A stretch of 64,000 nucleotides of DNA from Diploscapter coronatus (Eukaryota > Nematoda > Chromadorea > Rhabditida > Rhabditidae): positions 32,883,201-32,947,200 of the forward strand of contig OZ038422.1 of assembly GCA_964036155.1 (NCBI GenBank), written 5' to 3'. The translations under genes and the position numbers were made by a program. Positions 41,335 to 60,424 of the stretch are shown one piece after another. Below the pieces are notes generated by a model. That model saw nothing but the letters and a program-made list of their open reading frames with translations. It was not told the origin of the DNA and ran no database searches. How positions within the stretch are numbered: position 1 is the first letter of the stretch; each line of letters opens with the position of its first letter.

Positions 41335-42884
41335 GGGCATGGCGGTGTTTGGGTGGCGGAGCCTCGACAAAACTACCTGCTTGGAGGCTCCATCAACCTT
41401 CCTCCATTCTCCTATCCTCCACCTTCCTTTCTCGAACTTCTCTTTCTATTCGCTTTCTTCCCCATCCCTTTTTTCTCCTAAACTATTTTGTTGTTTTGGA
41501 TTTTGATTTTGTTTGTTGAAAAAATAATAAAAATTTTAAAAAATGTCGAGTTTGTTGTATGAAGTTGAAGGAAATGAGTTTACAAGAGCGAAACGTTGAA
41601 TATTTGAAAAGTTGAAATAAATTGGCATATACATAGAGACCGCCAGCCATTCTGCCAAGTTCACTCTGGCACTATGTTTTATGCATTTTTCAGAAGCTGA
41701 GGTGCCCCTCTAAACATCCCCACCGAAAAAACCGCGAAAAAATACGTCACTGATGAAAAAATTGATAAAATTTAACGCGAAAAATCGGAAAAATCGTTCC
41801 TTTCCGTGGACAAGGGAAAGGGGCGTGGTTTGTCTGCAAAAGGCACTATGCCGCTCGTTTCCCCTTTCTTTCCCTGCCTTTGGGGATCTTTTTTCTCTGC
41901 ACTCTCTTTCATTTTAGCATTGGCTTCTTTTATATTTTCGCGAATTATCAGGATCTCAGCTCGGCGCCGCAGGATTTTTCTGATTTTTTCACTGAAGATA
42001 GACAATTGACCAACTAATCAAAATATCAAATAAAAACATATGTGCCTTTCAAGATATGCCTAGGGTGATCCAATTTAGTAAAGACAAAAAAATGGTCATT
42101 TTGAAATGAATTTTAAAAATATTTTTTGATAAACTTTCGATTTTTTCTTTCGAATAGCATAATTAGGGAGTATCAAATTTAATTTTAGTCAAGTTTTCAG
42201 ACGATTTTACCGATCCCTTGTAAAGATACAGTACCCCAAAGGCGAGCATCTATTATTGCCTCGGGAAAAGTTTGGCGCCGCAGGATTTTTCTAATTTTTA
42301 CATATTTTGTAGATATCAACTAGGTGTACCGATTCATCAAAAAAAATTAAATGTGCCTTTTTTATAATTCGGAATATTAGCATTTTCATAATTTGGTGTG
42401 CATTTGACGCGCATTTGCGGACTTCTTTCGCACCCGATCAATAAATCGATATCACCACGTGAAAGAGCGGTATCGAATTGTATAGTAGGTATCGAAAAAT
42501 TATTAAAAACAAAAGTAAAACAAAGAAAATCGGCGATAATCGAAGGGGCTATCAACTATGGACACTTTTGAATCCAGTGAAAGGGGCGGGGCTTGGCGGT
42601 CCCTACATATACATATGGGGCTGGAAGAGCTCGAAGAACCAATTGTGTATTGGGAAATTAGCAATACATGAAGCTAGGAAAGGATTCAAGTCCGAGGAAA
42701 ATTGAAGTGAAAGGCTGCTACGCGAGGGTATTGCCCTTTTGATCTAGGCCTTTGCAGTTTGGCCTTTCTAATCCCGCCCCCCTTCCTTTCATACAGGCAG
42801 CTTTGACTTTCAGTCGTTCTTTTTGTTAATTAGACGATTAACTCGTACTTGATTGCCCAATTAACTGACTAATTATCAAATTCC
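41335..42884. other. EF1A 3' UTR and NDUFV2 upstream region
   Basis: The first 200 bases are a pyrimidine-rich 3' UTR ending at AATAAA (41526-41531). The rest is the NDUFV2 upstream region. It includes a diverged direct repeat around ggcgccgcaggatttttct (about 41963 and 42275), a ccagccattctgcca motif at 41645, and GC boxes (ggggcgtgg near 41820, ggggcggggc near 42583). No gene was seen. Confidence 0.5.
41526..41531 (+). promoter_or_regulatory. EF1A polyadenylation signal
   Basis: AATAAA about 190 bases after the EF1A stop codon, preceded by a pyrimidine-rich 3' UTR that ends in T- and G-rich sequence. Confidence 0.65.
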
Positions 42885-42888
42885 AGTA
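42885..42888 (+). promoter_or_regulatory. 3' splice signal two bases before the NDUFV2 start
   Basis: caaattccag ends at 42886 and only ta separates it from ATG at 42889. With no coding exon upstream to join, this suggests a spliced-leader acceptor and fixes the start. Confidence 0.55.
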
Positions 42889-44890
<2,002 letters not shown>

Positions 44891-44993
44891 GCCGCGGATA
44901 GAATTTGGAAAAGTAGACGAAAATAGTGTGTTGGCTCTTTCTTTCTTTTTCTTCTTTCGTATGCGGTTTTTGATCCTTAGAAAATGTGTAAGA

Positions 44994-44999
44994 AATAAA
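44994..44999 (+). promoter_or_regulatory. NDUFV2 polyadenylation signal
   Basis: AATAAA 104 bases after the stop. A TTTATT, which is AATAAA for the opposite strand, starts four bases later. Confidence 0.65.
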
Positions 45000-45002
45000 G
45001 AT

Positions 45003-45008
45003 TTTATT
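45003..45008 (-). promoter_or_regulatory. Candidate RING-gene polyadenylation signal
   Basis: TTTATT on the plus strand, 270 bases past the stop of the minus-strand RING gene. Its near overlap with the NDUFV2 signal implies that the two convergent transcripts end within the same few dozen bases or overlap. Confidence 0.35.
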
Positions 45009-45195
45009 AAATTTTACAAAAAATATAATATATTTTGAGAAGTTGTAAGTGTGCTGTTCAAATATATTCGTAGGTACTGTTCAGTTGTGTAACGACGGCC
45101 CTCTTCTGCTGTCCGTATTTCGCGATAAAATCTAACTTTGAGCTCAAACCGGGTTTTCTAAAAAATCTTATTCATTTTTTTTTTAAATTAGGTTA

Positions 45196-45310
45196 GTTGA
45201 AAACCGCAAGACATGGACGAAATATTATAGGGTTAGGGTAGGGTATGGGAGATGATAGGTTTTCTTGCTCTACACTTTCACAATGTCTCGTGTCTCTTGG
45301 TTTTCAAGTA
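45196..45310. repeat. Fold-back element, family 1 copy 3 (partly coding)
   Basis: The left end ttgaaaaccgcaagacatgg pairs with the right end gtctcgtgtctcttggttttc. The inner core gggtatgggagatgatagg matches the copy at 53396-53538. The right arm forms the last exon end and stop codon of the minus-strand RING gene. Confidence 0.8.
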
Positions 45311-47247
45311 ATCAAAAACTTTAAGGTCAGACCTGGACTTTTCGAATCTTTGCGAGCTGAACCTCTGCGTGTTTTTCAGAAATTCGTTAATTCTCGTAGA
45401 ATTTGGTGAACAAAAGGGGAAGGCGTCTAAAAATTGAAGATCATCACATTTAAGAGAAATTATTTTTAGATAAAAGAAATATAAATACAAACGTTTACCT
45501 ATCACAATAGGCCGGGTCAGATTATCGTTGATATAAAGGCTCTCCGCCTGTCCGATGGTCTTTCGTCTCATCACTTTTCTAGCCCCTACTCCCATAGAGG
45601 GACGTCTCTTAGGGGCAAAGGAAAGCAAGCTTTCGTCGTTGATCGTTGAATTTGGACGATTTTCTTTATTTTTGCGATGCAGAGTATTCACTAAATTTGT
45701 ATTTTTCAAAAATATATAATTTTAACAAGATACCGTAAATCGGACTCCCCATTTCCTTTCTTGTCTCCTCTTCGAACAGCAATAGACTCTCCTCGTTGCT
45801 AAAACCAGTACGAATTATATGGGCACTATAAGTTACGGTATAACTTTTTTCTCGTGTTTTTATTGAAAAGTTGAGTTTTTTTTTTGTAAAACAAGTTATT
45901 TTCTCACGTGTTGTCATGAAATGTCGTGTTCGGCGAAGAGTTGCCTGTTTCATTCAGTGGTGGAGAAAATGCACCGGCTAAAGATAGGGCAGCTAGTTTG
46001 GATTGGGCACTGGTACTGGATGTCTCGCTGTGAATCGATGGGGGCGGGGAGAGTGGCTGGATTTGGAGAAAGGAGTCAGATTCATCAAGTCCCCTAGGCA
46101 TTTTTCGTCCGTCGCCGTTGATTCGAACCATCTGGTGACCGTTATGCGACTCGACACAACATTCGAGGCATACGATACAGTCCTGGAGATAAAACTATAT
46201 TGAAGACTTAGAATAGCTTAATCTCAGCATGCTATATTTATATAAATTACTATAACCAGAACGTAATTAATTTGAACATTAAATATTTAGACTGACATAG
46301 TCGGAATATTTTGTAGTATTTAAAATTATCAGGAGAGAATGAAGATAGCCAGAAATGCTAAGAAGTAGGATAGAATTTCTTTTGAAATGTAAAATTCTCA
46401 GATAAAAGCATAAGCTCAAACGTCCTTACAATATTCCCGCTAGAGAAAGCGCCCATCTGGATCTCGCAAGTCTTGCACCGCCTCAGTGCGGAGAATGGTC
46501 GTCTCGCAGCGCACTCATCACACGCCCGACTTCTCGAGTCCAGCCAGTTCCTGCGACGATTCAACCGCTCGATCATGTCTAAATCACTACAGTCCTTGAC
46601 CCGTACCATGAATTAGTTGTATGAATTCAGGGGTAAATGAGACTTTTTAACATTATGAAATACTCTCCCCAATCAAAATCTCCACTCATTCATAGTCATT
46701 TCTTAATATTGACAGAAAGTGATGTATGTTCAGAGTAATCAATTTAAATTTGAAATTAGAACCTGCGAAAACCGCGTTGAACATGAACGAAGAGTACTTC
46801 TTCTTGCATGTAGGACATTTCTTCTTTTTCTTCTGATCCTCCCGATTTAAGCACATTAGGCAAAAGGAATGAGAGCAGGGCAGCACTTGAGGGGCGCATA
46901 ATCGTATGTCGTAGACTAAAAGGTTGGATAAGTTTAGAATAAATGAAAGTTTAGGTCTATAGAACTTTTAAAGATGAAACCTTTAGATGTAATGACTCGA
47001 GAAGTTATGTAAAATAAGTCATAAATGCATTTTTTCTAAGTGAATGCACTTGGCTACTTAGGTACAATAGAAATTAATAATTTGTATTTAAAACTATTGA
47101 AATATGATCCTTTAAATGTTATGGCATAAGAGATGAAATTGAAGTAGAAAATTAGCTATTTTAATTTTTAAAGGCAAAAAATTTACCTGCACCACACTTG
47201 GCGCAATTCGGAATAATGTCGGCTAAAAGTTCGCTCGAAGACCACAT
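45278..47247 (-). CDS. RING plus B-box zinc-finger protein (TRIM-like)
   Basis: Probably an E3 ubiquitin ligase of the TRIM/RBCC type. Seven minus-strand exons: 47247-47187, 46915-46763, 46578-46430, 46182-45908, 45798-45734, 45690-45499 and 45426-45278. These give 347 residues. The RING is at the N-terminus, with Cys15, Cys18, Cys34, His36, Cys39, Cys42, Cys54 and Cys57 in order (CAKC, CSHSFC, CLN, CPTC); intron 1 splits it. A second zinc module follows, with CDEC (91-94), CKTC (106-109), CIVC (123-126), Cys129/130, His134 and His137, like a B-box. The remaining 200 residues are Ser- and Pro-rich, then basic, with no coiled coil, NHL or SPRY domain that I can see. The ATG at 47247 follows a short purine leader. 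The last eleven residues and the stop lie within a fold-back repeat. The acceptor before 46578 (gatttag) was chosen because it is the only one keeping phase. Confidence 0.78.
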
Positions 47248-49004
47248 TTTTCGCTATTTCGTTCGCAAGTTCGAAAGCTAAAGTCAAAATATAAAACGAG
47301 AAAATCCATGACATAGGGTATGAAAACAAGCGTCGATGAATTATAGATAAGGTCCGCGAAAAAGTGGCAGAATTTAGAATTGTTCCATGGAAATGCATAC
47401 ATATATCCAGGGGTTATGATATTTTAGATATGGTCAAGATAGCGATCTCTTTGACTAGACACGAGCCGACTTTTAATGGTAGTTATCGAATTTCGCCAGA
47501 AACTTAGATTCACCTCCCTTCAAAGAACCGAAAAATCGCGTCTTTTCGATACAACTATCTTCTCTTATAATTTCGCTAATGAATTTCACACTTATAATGA
47601 AAAATAACATGAGAACAGCAACTTGTCTGGGAATATAGTTTGAAATTAATTTCAAAATATATGGATAAAAGTAATGGGATAGAAGTATAATATAAACTAA
47701 AATAGAATAAAGAGAATCTCAAAATTTATAGTCAAGCGGTGTATGAAACCTTGAAGCGCGAACTCGCCTTTTTGCTTGAGATTGATATTTTGACAGGTAT
47801 CAATCAAAATCAATTGAAGTTTAAAAACGATATATAAATAGAGATGATATAACTAAATAATAAAAGTATTTATATTAGATTATTTAAAAGCTCTTTGTAT
47901 GTATGAATTATCATTATCGAATCCCTATGCTATCTTCACTATCCATGAATCATAGATAATTTAGTAAAACGCTTATTCTAATTTTATGACTTCAACAATT
48001 ATTTGATTATTTAATATTTGTATTATTTATCTTGTTCCCTCTTTCTGCATGTTTAATTGTTCAGGACCTGTATTCTTAAGTTTAGTTGTATTCTTATCAC
48101 TTCTAGATCATAATCTATTTCAATCCCCATTAATACCTTTCGAATGTGAGAATTAGGTACTATGTAAACGTCTACCCAATATATCAAACACTTTTACCCT
48201 TATATTCCATAACATTGACTAATGCATTTCCTTAAAGATTGAAGTTATCAAGCTTGTGTGTCAAAAGCTTGTTGAATTTATGAGTTTTCATTTTCGAAGC
48301 CTCAACCCTTTGACAAATATCATCATTTTCTCTAAGACTAAACGATTATTATTCATACGTCAAATTACGTGCTTCGAAATATGATGTCGATGATTTCTAA
48401 ATGTCTAATAATTTATTTAACTCTACTAGTCAAAATTTCTAAATCTCAAACTAATACAACATCAACATTTGGACCATCAACGCAATCAACAACTAGCGTA
48501 AAATTCTGACCCATTAATAAAAATAGTATTCCATAAACTAAAAAAATTATGTAATGAAAAATTCAAACTCATATAAAACATTCGGGTGACCGTTTCGCAC
48601 TACTTTAATTAATTATAAACTTCAAAAAATTAACTAAAAATCAAATTTTGCCTAATTTAGACCCCTTTCGTTGACGATGACGGTTACGATCGATTCCTAA
48701 ATATAAATAGCACTTTATTGGATCGTGAAAAACGCGATTTTTTCGAGTATCGAAGGAAATTTTTCGAGAAATTTCGCTCAAAGTTCGAAACTTATGGGGG
48801 GGGCGTGGCACCACCACCTTCTTGTGAATGTAAGAAAATTTCATATTAGATCAATAAATTTACAACTTACAACCCCAAACTTCATGAGTCTCAAACTTAG
48901 TTTCATCAACTTCAAATTTAACTCAGCGAATTTCAAGTTTAACTTCATTAGCTTCAATTTGAAGTTGAAGTGGAGTTGCAAAATTTAGTTGCTTTGATAT
49001 TTAG
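47248..49004. other. Divergent spacer upstream of the RING gene and the kinase gene
   Basis: This AT-rich 1.75 kb stretch has no confident exon. It should contain the RING-gene promoter, the kinase promoter and the missing first exon(s) of the kinase, including its signal peptide. A ggggggggcgtgg box lies at about 48787. A plus-strand ATG frame at 48725-48988 does not end in a donor of the phase needed to join the kinase. Confidence 0.4.
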
Positions 49005-54154
<5,150 letters not shown>

Positions 54155-54383
54155 TGCACCGAAACAACTAATAAAAGTATTACGTAATACGGAAAAGTCG
54201 GCTAAAAGGCTTCAAGAGTTTCTAAATGCATTACTTGCGTTGCTACTTACTACTTTTATTAATGAACTTCTAAGTCTCATAATATTCGCAAATTTTAAAC
54301 TTAAAGCCTTAGCCTTCCATGTAATATGTAGATATCCCCGATTTGAATTGAATAAGTTATAGATTATTGCACTTTGACATAAT

Positions 54384-54389
54384 AATAAA
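54384..54389 (+). promoter_or_regulatory. Candidate kinase polyadenylation signal
   Basis: AATAAA 230 bases after the kinase stop. Two further AATAAA hexamers follow at 54462 and 54473, immediately before the convergent gene's stop at 54481. Confidence 0.45.
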
Positions 54390-54480
54390 GAGATACATTA
54401 ATAAGTGAATATACGTTTGATAAAGTTATATAATCGTATATCTTTGCGAAATTAGCATTAAATAAATTTGTAATAAAAAA

Positions 54481-55248
54481 TCATACGTCAGTAGGTGGAA
54501 TCGTATTCGAAACATACGAATGCGACATGCCGCCGTTGATCAAATTCATTCGGTAGAATTTCTCGCTCTCTATCTGTTTGAATCCTTTGTACAACACCAG
54601 CGAAAACTTTGCAGAAACCACGAATATAACAATTAGAAGTATTTCGACGATTACAAATAGTTCGCCGTTTTTCATGCCCTCTGAAAATTACAGTTAAAAA
54701 AGCAAATCCAGGTTTGGACTTACTATAGGGAGAAATGTCCACCAATAAGTCGAAAAACGCCAGCACGGTTGCTAGCGTCCAAAGAATTATGAGGAACAGG
54801 AATCCGGACACGAAAATTAGCTAAACACTTGTATTCATTTATTGTTTTTAAGAGTTCCAAGTTTTACCTGAACAGTTAATAAAGGCATTTGAAGGCACGG
54901 TGACATTCTGACGGATCCAATGAAATACAGGAAGGATAGGAATGAGTGGAATAGGAAAATGCCTGAAAGGTTTCTACCTTAAAGCCATGGCATTTTATAA
55001 TATAATTTGAAATAAACAATTGCTTGAAATTTAAGAAAAAAATTACCCGAGAAAACGGCCGCCAGCACATTATCTTTCCTAGATTCCAGATATTCGAAAA
55101 GTGAGAGTGCAAATTCGACGACAAACATGAGGAAACTCGATATCGCGCAGAATAACTTTAAAAACGGTCGATTATTTTTCAATAAAAAATCACTTGCCCT
55201 TAGCGTAGGTTTGTATTTCCGCCAACCGTGCTCGTAAGAGCGAATCAT
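54481..55248 (-). CDS. Small four-pass transmembrane protein, unrecognised
   Basis: Four minus-strand exons, 55248-55047, 54962-54868, 54820-54724 and 54680-54481, give 197 residues with consistent phases. The N-terminus is short and basic (MIRSYEHGWRKYKP). Hydrophobic segments lie at about residues 31-55, 68-84, 100-125 and 138-160. The tail of about 35 residues is polar, with YRMNLINGG and a Ser/Thr-rich end. Both ends are probably cytoplasmic. The layout recalls nematode MARVEL- or LAPTM-like four-pass proteins, but I see no diagnostic motif. The ATG at 55248 is the first in the open frame. The gene converges on the kinase, with its stop codon only 327 bases from the kinase stop. Confidence 0.68.
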
Positions 55249-56437
55249 TTTAACTTCGGAATAAATGAATTAGACTATTTTGAAATTAGTTTGAATAGGA
55301 GTAAGCTAATTTTTCTAATGTTGCAAAATATGTTTCTGACAGGCGGAAGTAGAATTGTGCTGCAATTATAAACGATTTGGTTATTATATTTTCGATATAA
55401 AATAAAAATTGGCGAAAAATAAACCAAAGGCAAAGAATAACAAAATAATTTATGAATAAAGCCTTGCCATCTATGATTGTTTGTTTGAAGTGAGCCTTCC
55501 TCCCCTCAAGCCTCTGTGACATTCTCTCTAACATACACACACATTTTCTTACAGCCCATCTGCTTGGATGCAGAATTAGTGTGAATCTGACAACTGTGCA
55601 CAAATCTCTCTCTTTCTCTCAAATTTAAGCTCCTCTAGGGCTTTTCGAACTCTTTAGATAGATAAAATGCTCTCTCTGACACTACCACAATCATATGAGC
55701 CGTGCGGGTTGATATTGATAAGATATGATGGAACTTGATAAGGAGAAAGATTTGGACATAGATCATAGGTTAGGTAAAATCGATACGATTGAATTACTCT
55801 ATGCTCAGGGACTTGCAAAATAGTTTTAAAAGTTCAAACTCATACTAAATTTAAAATATATATGAGCAGTTTGAATAAAATCAATATTAGATAAAGAAAT
55901 TGCTTTAACATCCAATGCTGGATAAATCGCTAGATAGAAAGAGAATGTGACATTTAGCATTTGCAAGCTACGTTTCGACATGTCAGGCTGTGCAAAATAA
56001 CGTTTAGCTTCCAGATGAATCATTCTTCGAATAAATCGATTAGATCTGAATATGTGATAAAGGAAAACTTTTAAAAATCTGGAAAATTTGCCAATATTGT
56101 TGAATTTATCTAAAAATCTGCTATTTTATTTACCGTTTATCATATTTCCATTATTAGAATCGGGATCTTATCAGCCATACAAAGAAGATTGAAAATTGTT
56201 AAAAGACTTTATTTACTATCATTTATCATTTCCATATAAAATTATTTAGAGTCAAGACATTATTCTTCCAGAAGTAATCTTCAATGTATAAACTACACCC
56301 TTCTCACCATAGCTTTGGCGCAAAGAGCTTATTGATTCAACAGCTAGCTCTTCTATTCTAGTAAGAATTTGAATTTCTCAGCGCTATGACATTGTGATAT
56401 TCTTGTTTTCAAAATAAACGCGACATTTTCCGAAACG
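55249..56437. other. Divergent promoter spacer
   Basis: This 1.2 kb stretch lies between the minus-strand four-pass gene and the plus-strand malonyl-CoA synthetase gene. It has a tctctctttctctc pyrimidine tract near 55606 and otherwise AT-rich sequence. A minus-strand frame of 105 codons at 55286-55603 is hydrophobic because of its base composition and has no splice or start context, so it is not called. Confidence 0.45.
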
Positions 56438-59400
56438 ATGCTACAACGATACGGTCATAAATGGGCGCTCCAAATCAGAAATGTGGCGACGAAGGAGAAC
56501 AACCTCGTGCAACGAGCCAAAATGCACGAGAATCCCTCCAAAGTGGGTATTTTTAAAGCTCAATCCTAAGCTTATCTTATTTTAACAAGATAATATTAGC
56601 TGAATGAAATTAAGCCTACTTTAGTCCTAGGTTTGAATATTTTTTAAATATAATCTAAAATCGAGTATTTCATAAATTTTCAGGTCCTATTCATTGAGGA
56701 CGTCCGTACGACGACGTACGGCGACTTCTTGCGTCGTGCCGGACAGTACGCCAATCGACTCCATTCGACGTATGGGATCAGCGTATGTCAAATTCTTGAT
56801 ATCACAATAAAGGAAAGGGCCTTCTGTATCTACAGGCGGCTCTTTTTCTTTTTTTTCTTTCGCTTTTCCCATATTTCCTACCCTCCCTATCTGCCCGTAA
56901 ATATAGATGTATGTGTATGTAAGCTGTATGTAAGTACAGGTAGCCCAAAAAAGATTCGTTAAATCAGCTAACAAGAACCGCAATTCTCCTATCAGCCTTA
57001 AACCATAAATTTAAAGTACGGTCTTTCTCACGTTACTGATTTTTGTGCATCGATGAATTCCCCGTACCTGATTCAGAAAGGCGACCGAGTGCTGGCCCGC
57101 GTCACGAAGTCGGTCGATTCAGTGGCTCTGTATATGGCCTGCCTCAAACTCGGCGCAATTTACGTTCCAGTTAATCCAGTGTACACCCAAACAGAAACAA
57201 CGCACTATATCAAGGCACGAGAATTTCTTTGGTTCTAGGAAACTAATTTGGAAACCATAAGCCCTCAAGTTATTGTGAGAGTATTGGAAGGTACGAGTTT
57301 CTTTTTCATACTATTTCCGCATGGTTTCAGGGCTTATGGTTTTCAAGTTGCCTTTTAAGAAATCTCATGCAATTTAAAATGAAATATATCGCTATCTCAT
57401 ATGGAGGTTTTCTTTATTATTCACAAATTTGATGCATTTCAGGAAAAAATAGTTTTATTAGAAGACTTGCATTGCTTGTATCTTACTTTGCATTTCTTTT
57501 AAACTTATAACTTAAACTCATTTTTCAGGACAGTGAGCCGAAGCTATTCGTGACGTGCGACTCGAAATGTGACATGATGTTCCGCGACCAAGTGCCGCAC
57601 GTCATCAAGGTTCTTCTATTGTTAACGACCGATTACTTGAGAGCGAATAAAAGAAAAGAAAGCTTGATCCCAGGAAATTAGCACATTGTTTACAAACAGA
57701 TTTACCGCCATTGACTGAAGTCAAGAAATGACTTTGGCGACTATTTGCAGTCACACAATGTACATCTTGCATATCTGAAATTACGCATTATTTATTTCGT
57801 CTCGAATAATCGGTCATTGACAATAACTTTTCCTTGGCTTGTAGTTTTGCTGAGATTTCAGGAAATCGACCTGAGTCGCGAGTCGAAGAAGGTTAAGCCG
57901 GAAATGGGCGTGGAGAACGTCGAGAAGTCTGATCCGGCCTGCATCGTCTACACCAGTGGAACTACTGGTGAGCGTTCGAATAGGATTGAAAGTTGATCAG
58001 AAACTTCTCGAACACAATTTCTATTCTGGAAAACTATTATATGAAAGACAGATCTTGAGGACATATCTTCGGAATTTTTATCTTACGGACGAAATACATC
58101 CTTAGAAACAGTATTCTTAGAGCTAACAACAAGAAGAAAGGTTTTTTGGTCTATTTCTGTTCATTGTTAATCTGAATCATATCGAAGTGACTTATCAAAT
58201 TTGGAGGTCAACCAAAAGGCGCCATTCTGACTCACTACGGGCTGGCATCGAATGCCGAGTCGCTGTTGGACGCGTGGCAATTTGTGCAGACTGATGTGTA
58301 AGTTTAAAATTGTCGTAAGAATCACTTTCAAGCTATATTTCTAGCCTTTTTCACCAGTTACCTTTCTACCACGTTCACGGAATGATGATCGCGCTCAACT
58401 GCACGCTGTTTTCACATTCGTCGGTTGTTTGGAAGTATTTACTTTTTTGCAAATATAAAATACTACTATTGACTCCATTAATTTCATACGACTGATGTTT
58501 GTGTTCCACTGATTCAGTGCAGTCGCATAAGTTTTCCATTTTCAATTTTTCAGGGACAAATTCCACGTGGAGGACGTCATGAAGTACCTGCCTCAGTGCA
58601 CGGTGATGATGGGCGTTCCAACCTACTATAGGTAAAAATTCCTCCTTTTGTAGGGAAATAATAACCCCTTTGCAGTCGAATCCTCTCGGAGCCTCGCTTC
58701 GGTCGCGAGCACTATCGGAACGTGCGCCTGTTCGTGTGCGGAAGCGCGCCGCTGTCGCCTGCGATTTGGGACGAGTTCAGAAACCAAACCGGACACGCCA
58801 TTCTGGAACGCTATGGAATGACGGAAGGCTGGAATTTCTGACATTACTTCAAGAAACTTAAGCTAAAATCGTCTTATTAGATAGTGTCTTTCACTTTATC
58901 ACAACTCTTCTAAGGGATAATAAAAAATCATCGAAATTCTATTGAGAGAATGAGAATTCTGACGTGATACTTAACAATTTGAGGAAATAATTGCTGCAGT
59001 TTCAGCTCTCGTAATAACATCGAATCCAATGGACCCGAAAGGGCGTATCGTCGGATCAGTCGGGAAGGCGATCCGCGGCACGAAAATCCGCATCGACGCG
59101 GAGACGAGCAACATCGAGATCAAGTCGGACAGTCTGTTCGGGGGGTACTGGAAGAACCCGGAGAAGACCAAGGAGGACTTCACCGACGACGGATATTTCA
59201 TCACCGGCGATATGGGAGAAATCGATGATGCAGGTTTGTGTGGGTTTCCTTAGATATATGAATACTTTTCTTCCAAACTACTTTGCTCGCAGCTCTGGGA
59301 AAATAGTACTCGCGCGGGATAATTGTGCACTCTCATGACACATGGATTTTGATTAGGTTGAAAATGTCCTTGTGAACAAATATAGATGAACTTGAAATGC

Positions 59401-60373
59401 TTTAATAATTTCAGGATATCTTCGAATTCTCGGCCGTAGCAAAGACTTGGTCATCAGTGGCGGTCTGAACGTGTACCCAAAAGAGCTCGAGGATCAAATC
59501 GATAAAATGCCCGAGGTTTCGGAATCGGCTGTCATCGGTAAACTTACTACAATTCAGAAAATAATTGCATTATCTAAATCGACTCCAATTATAAGCTTTT
59601 GTTCTTCTTTAACGAACATTTTTTTTTTTAAATTATAAAAAATAATTGAATTTTTAAGAAGATCAAATATTCATATGTTAAAAATAACTTTAGAATCTTT
59701 AATAATCTAAAGATAGTTTTAATTTGCGATAATAAAAATTTTCAGGAATTCCGCACGACGACTTCGGCGAGGCCGTCGTCGCAGTAGTTTGTTTGAAGGA
59801 AAACAAGTACGACGACAAGTCGCTGCAACAGATGGAAGATAAAATCCTTCATAGGCTTGGTCTGACTAATGCTAGATACAAGGTTCGACACTTAGTATAT
59901 TCCTAACTGCTGCATGAGTATCGACTTTGCCCTCCAATCAACGATAACATTATTTTTTGCAGAACATAATAATTTTCCTAAAAAGAGAACTTTAAAAACT
60001 TTCATTTGAGTATAAATATCGGATTCATAGATATACATGATGCAATTATCTTAAAGCTTGCACAAAAATGTCATCGGATAATGAAGCTCTCTAAACCTTC
60101 CTCTAAATACGGTTAGAGAGATTCGTATATATGGATTTTGAAATAGGAAAATGTTAAATAATAAATCTCTTGAAATTTTAAAATTAAATACAAATAACAA
60201 AATTATATCAGAAATAATGCATTTAAACACTCAAAAAGTATATATTTTAGGTACCGAAACGTGTGTTCTTCCTGCACGCTCTTCCTCGCAACTCGATGGC
60301 GAAAATTCAGAAGAACGTCCTCCGTCTGCAATTCAGAGAGACCTTCCTGGAAGAGGACAGAAAGAAGAAGTAG
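56438..60373 (+). CDS. Malonyl-CoA synthetase, ACSF3/MatB type
   Basis: An ATP-dependent acyl-CoA ligase that joins malonate to CoA, probably in the mitochondrion, where it clears malonate and feeds mitochondrial fatty-acid synthesis. Thirteen exons: 56438-56542, 56684-56782, 57077-57214, 57529-57609, 57862-57967, 58207-58297, 58345-58434, 58554-58631, 58676-58827, 59006-59233, 59415-59537, 59746-59882 and 60251-60373, giving 516 residues. The N-terminus (MLQRYGHKWALQIR) is basic and amphipathic, like a mitochondrial presequence. Motifs in order: GDRVLARV; the P-loop YTSGTTGQPKGA (from Tyr171); LPFYHVHG; ERYGMTEA (about 308-314); GYFITGD (Asp382); GRSKDLVISGGLNVYP; and the catalytic Lys in MAKIQKN (Lys494). 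The overall text follows bacterial MatB closely. Two introns, at 57215 and 58828, start with GC. Introns carry three repeats. A general medium-chain ligase is the alternative, but less likely. Confidence 0.9.
56823..56943. repeat. Fold-back element, family 6 copy B
   Basis: tctgtatctacaggcggct pairs with agctgtatgtaagtacagg. Its pyrimidine-rich interior is the complement of the purine-rich interior of the copy at 25972-26076, so the copies are inverted relative to each other. It lies in intron 2 of the malonyl-CoA synthetase gene. Confidence 0.75.
57249..57352. repeat. Fold-back element, family 1 copy 5
   Basis: tggaaaccataagccct pairs with agggcttatggttttca, and the element ends in agttgcc. 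It is closest to the copy at bases 1-133. It lies in the GC-start intron 57215-57528. Confidence 0.85.
59901..59950. repeat. Solo fragment of fold-back family 3
   Basis: ctgctgcatgagtatcgact followed by ctccaatcaacgat matches the right half of the element at 25345-25481. The partner arm is missing. It lies in the last intron of the malonyl-CoA synthetase gene. Confidence 0.75.
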
Positions 60374-60424
60374 ACTTAAGAAAATAGAAAGTAGACAATT
60401 AGAAATTATGAACTATTAAAGTGA

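Noticed and set aside
48725..48988. ATG-led plus frame as the missing first exon of the kinase
   Set aside because: Its only donor (at gtaaga, about 48831) is phase 0 while the next kinase exon needs phase 1, and it encod­es no signal peptide.
55286..55603. 105-codon hydrophobic minus-strand frame
   Set aside because: Hydrophobicity follows from AT-rich codons; there is no acceptor or donor and no link to the four-pass gene downstream.
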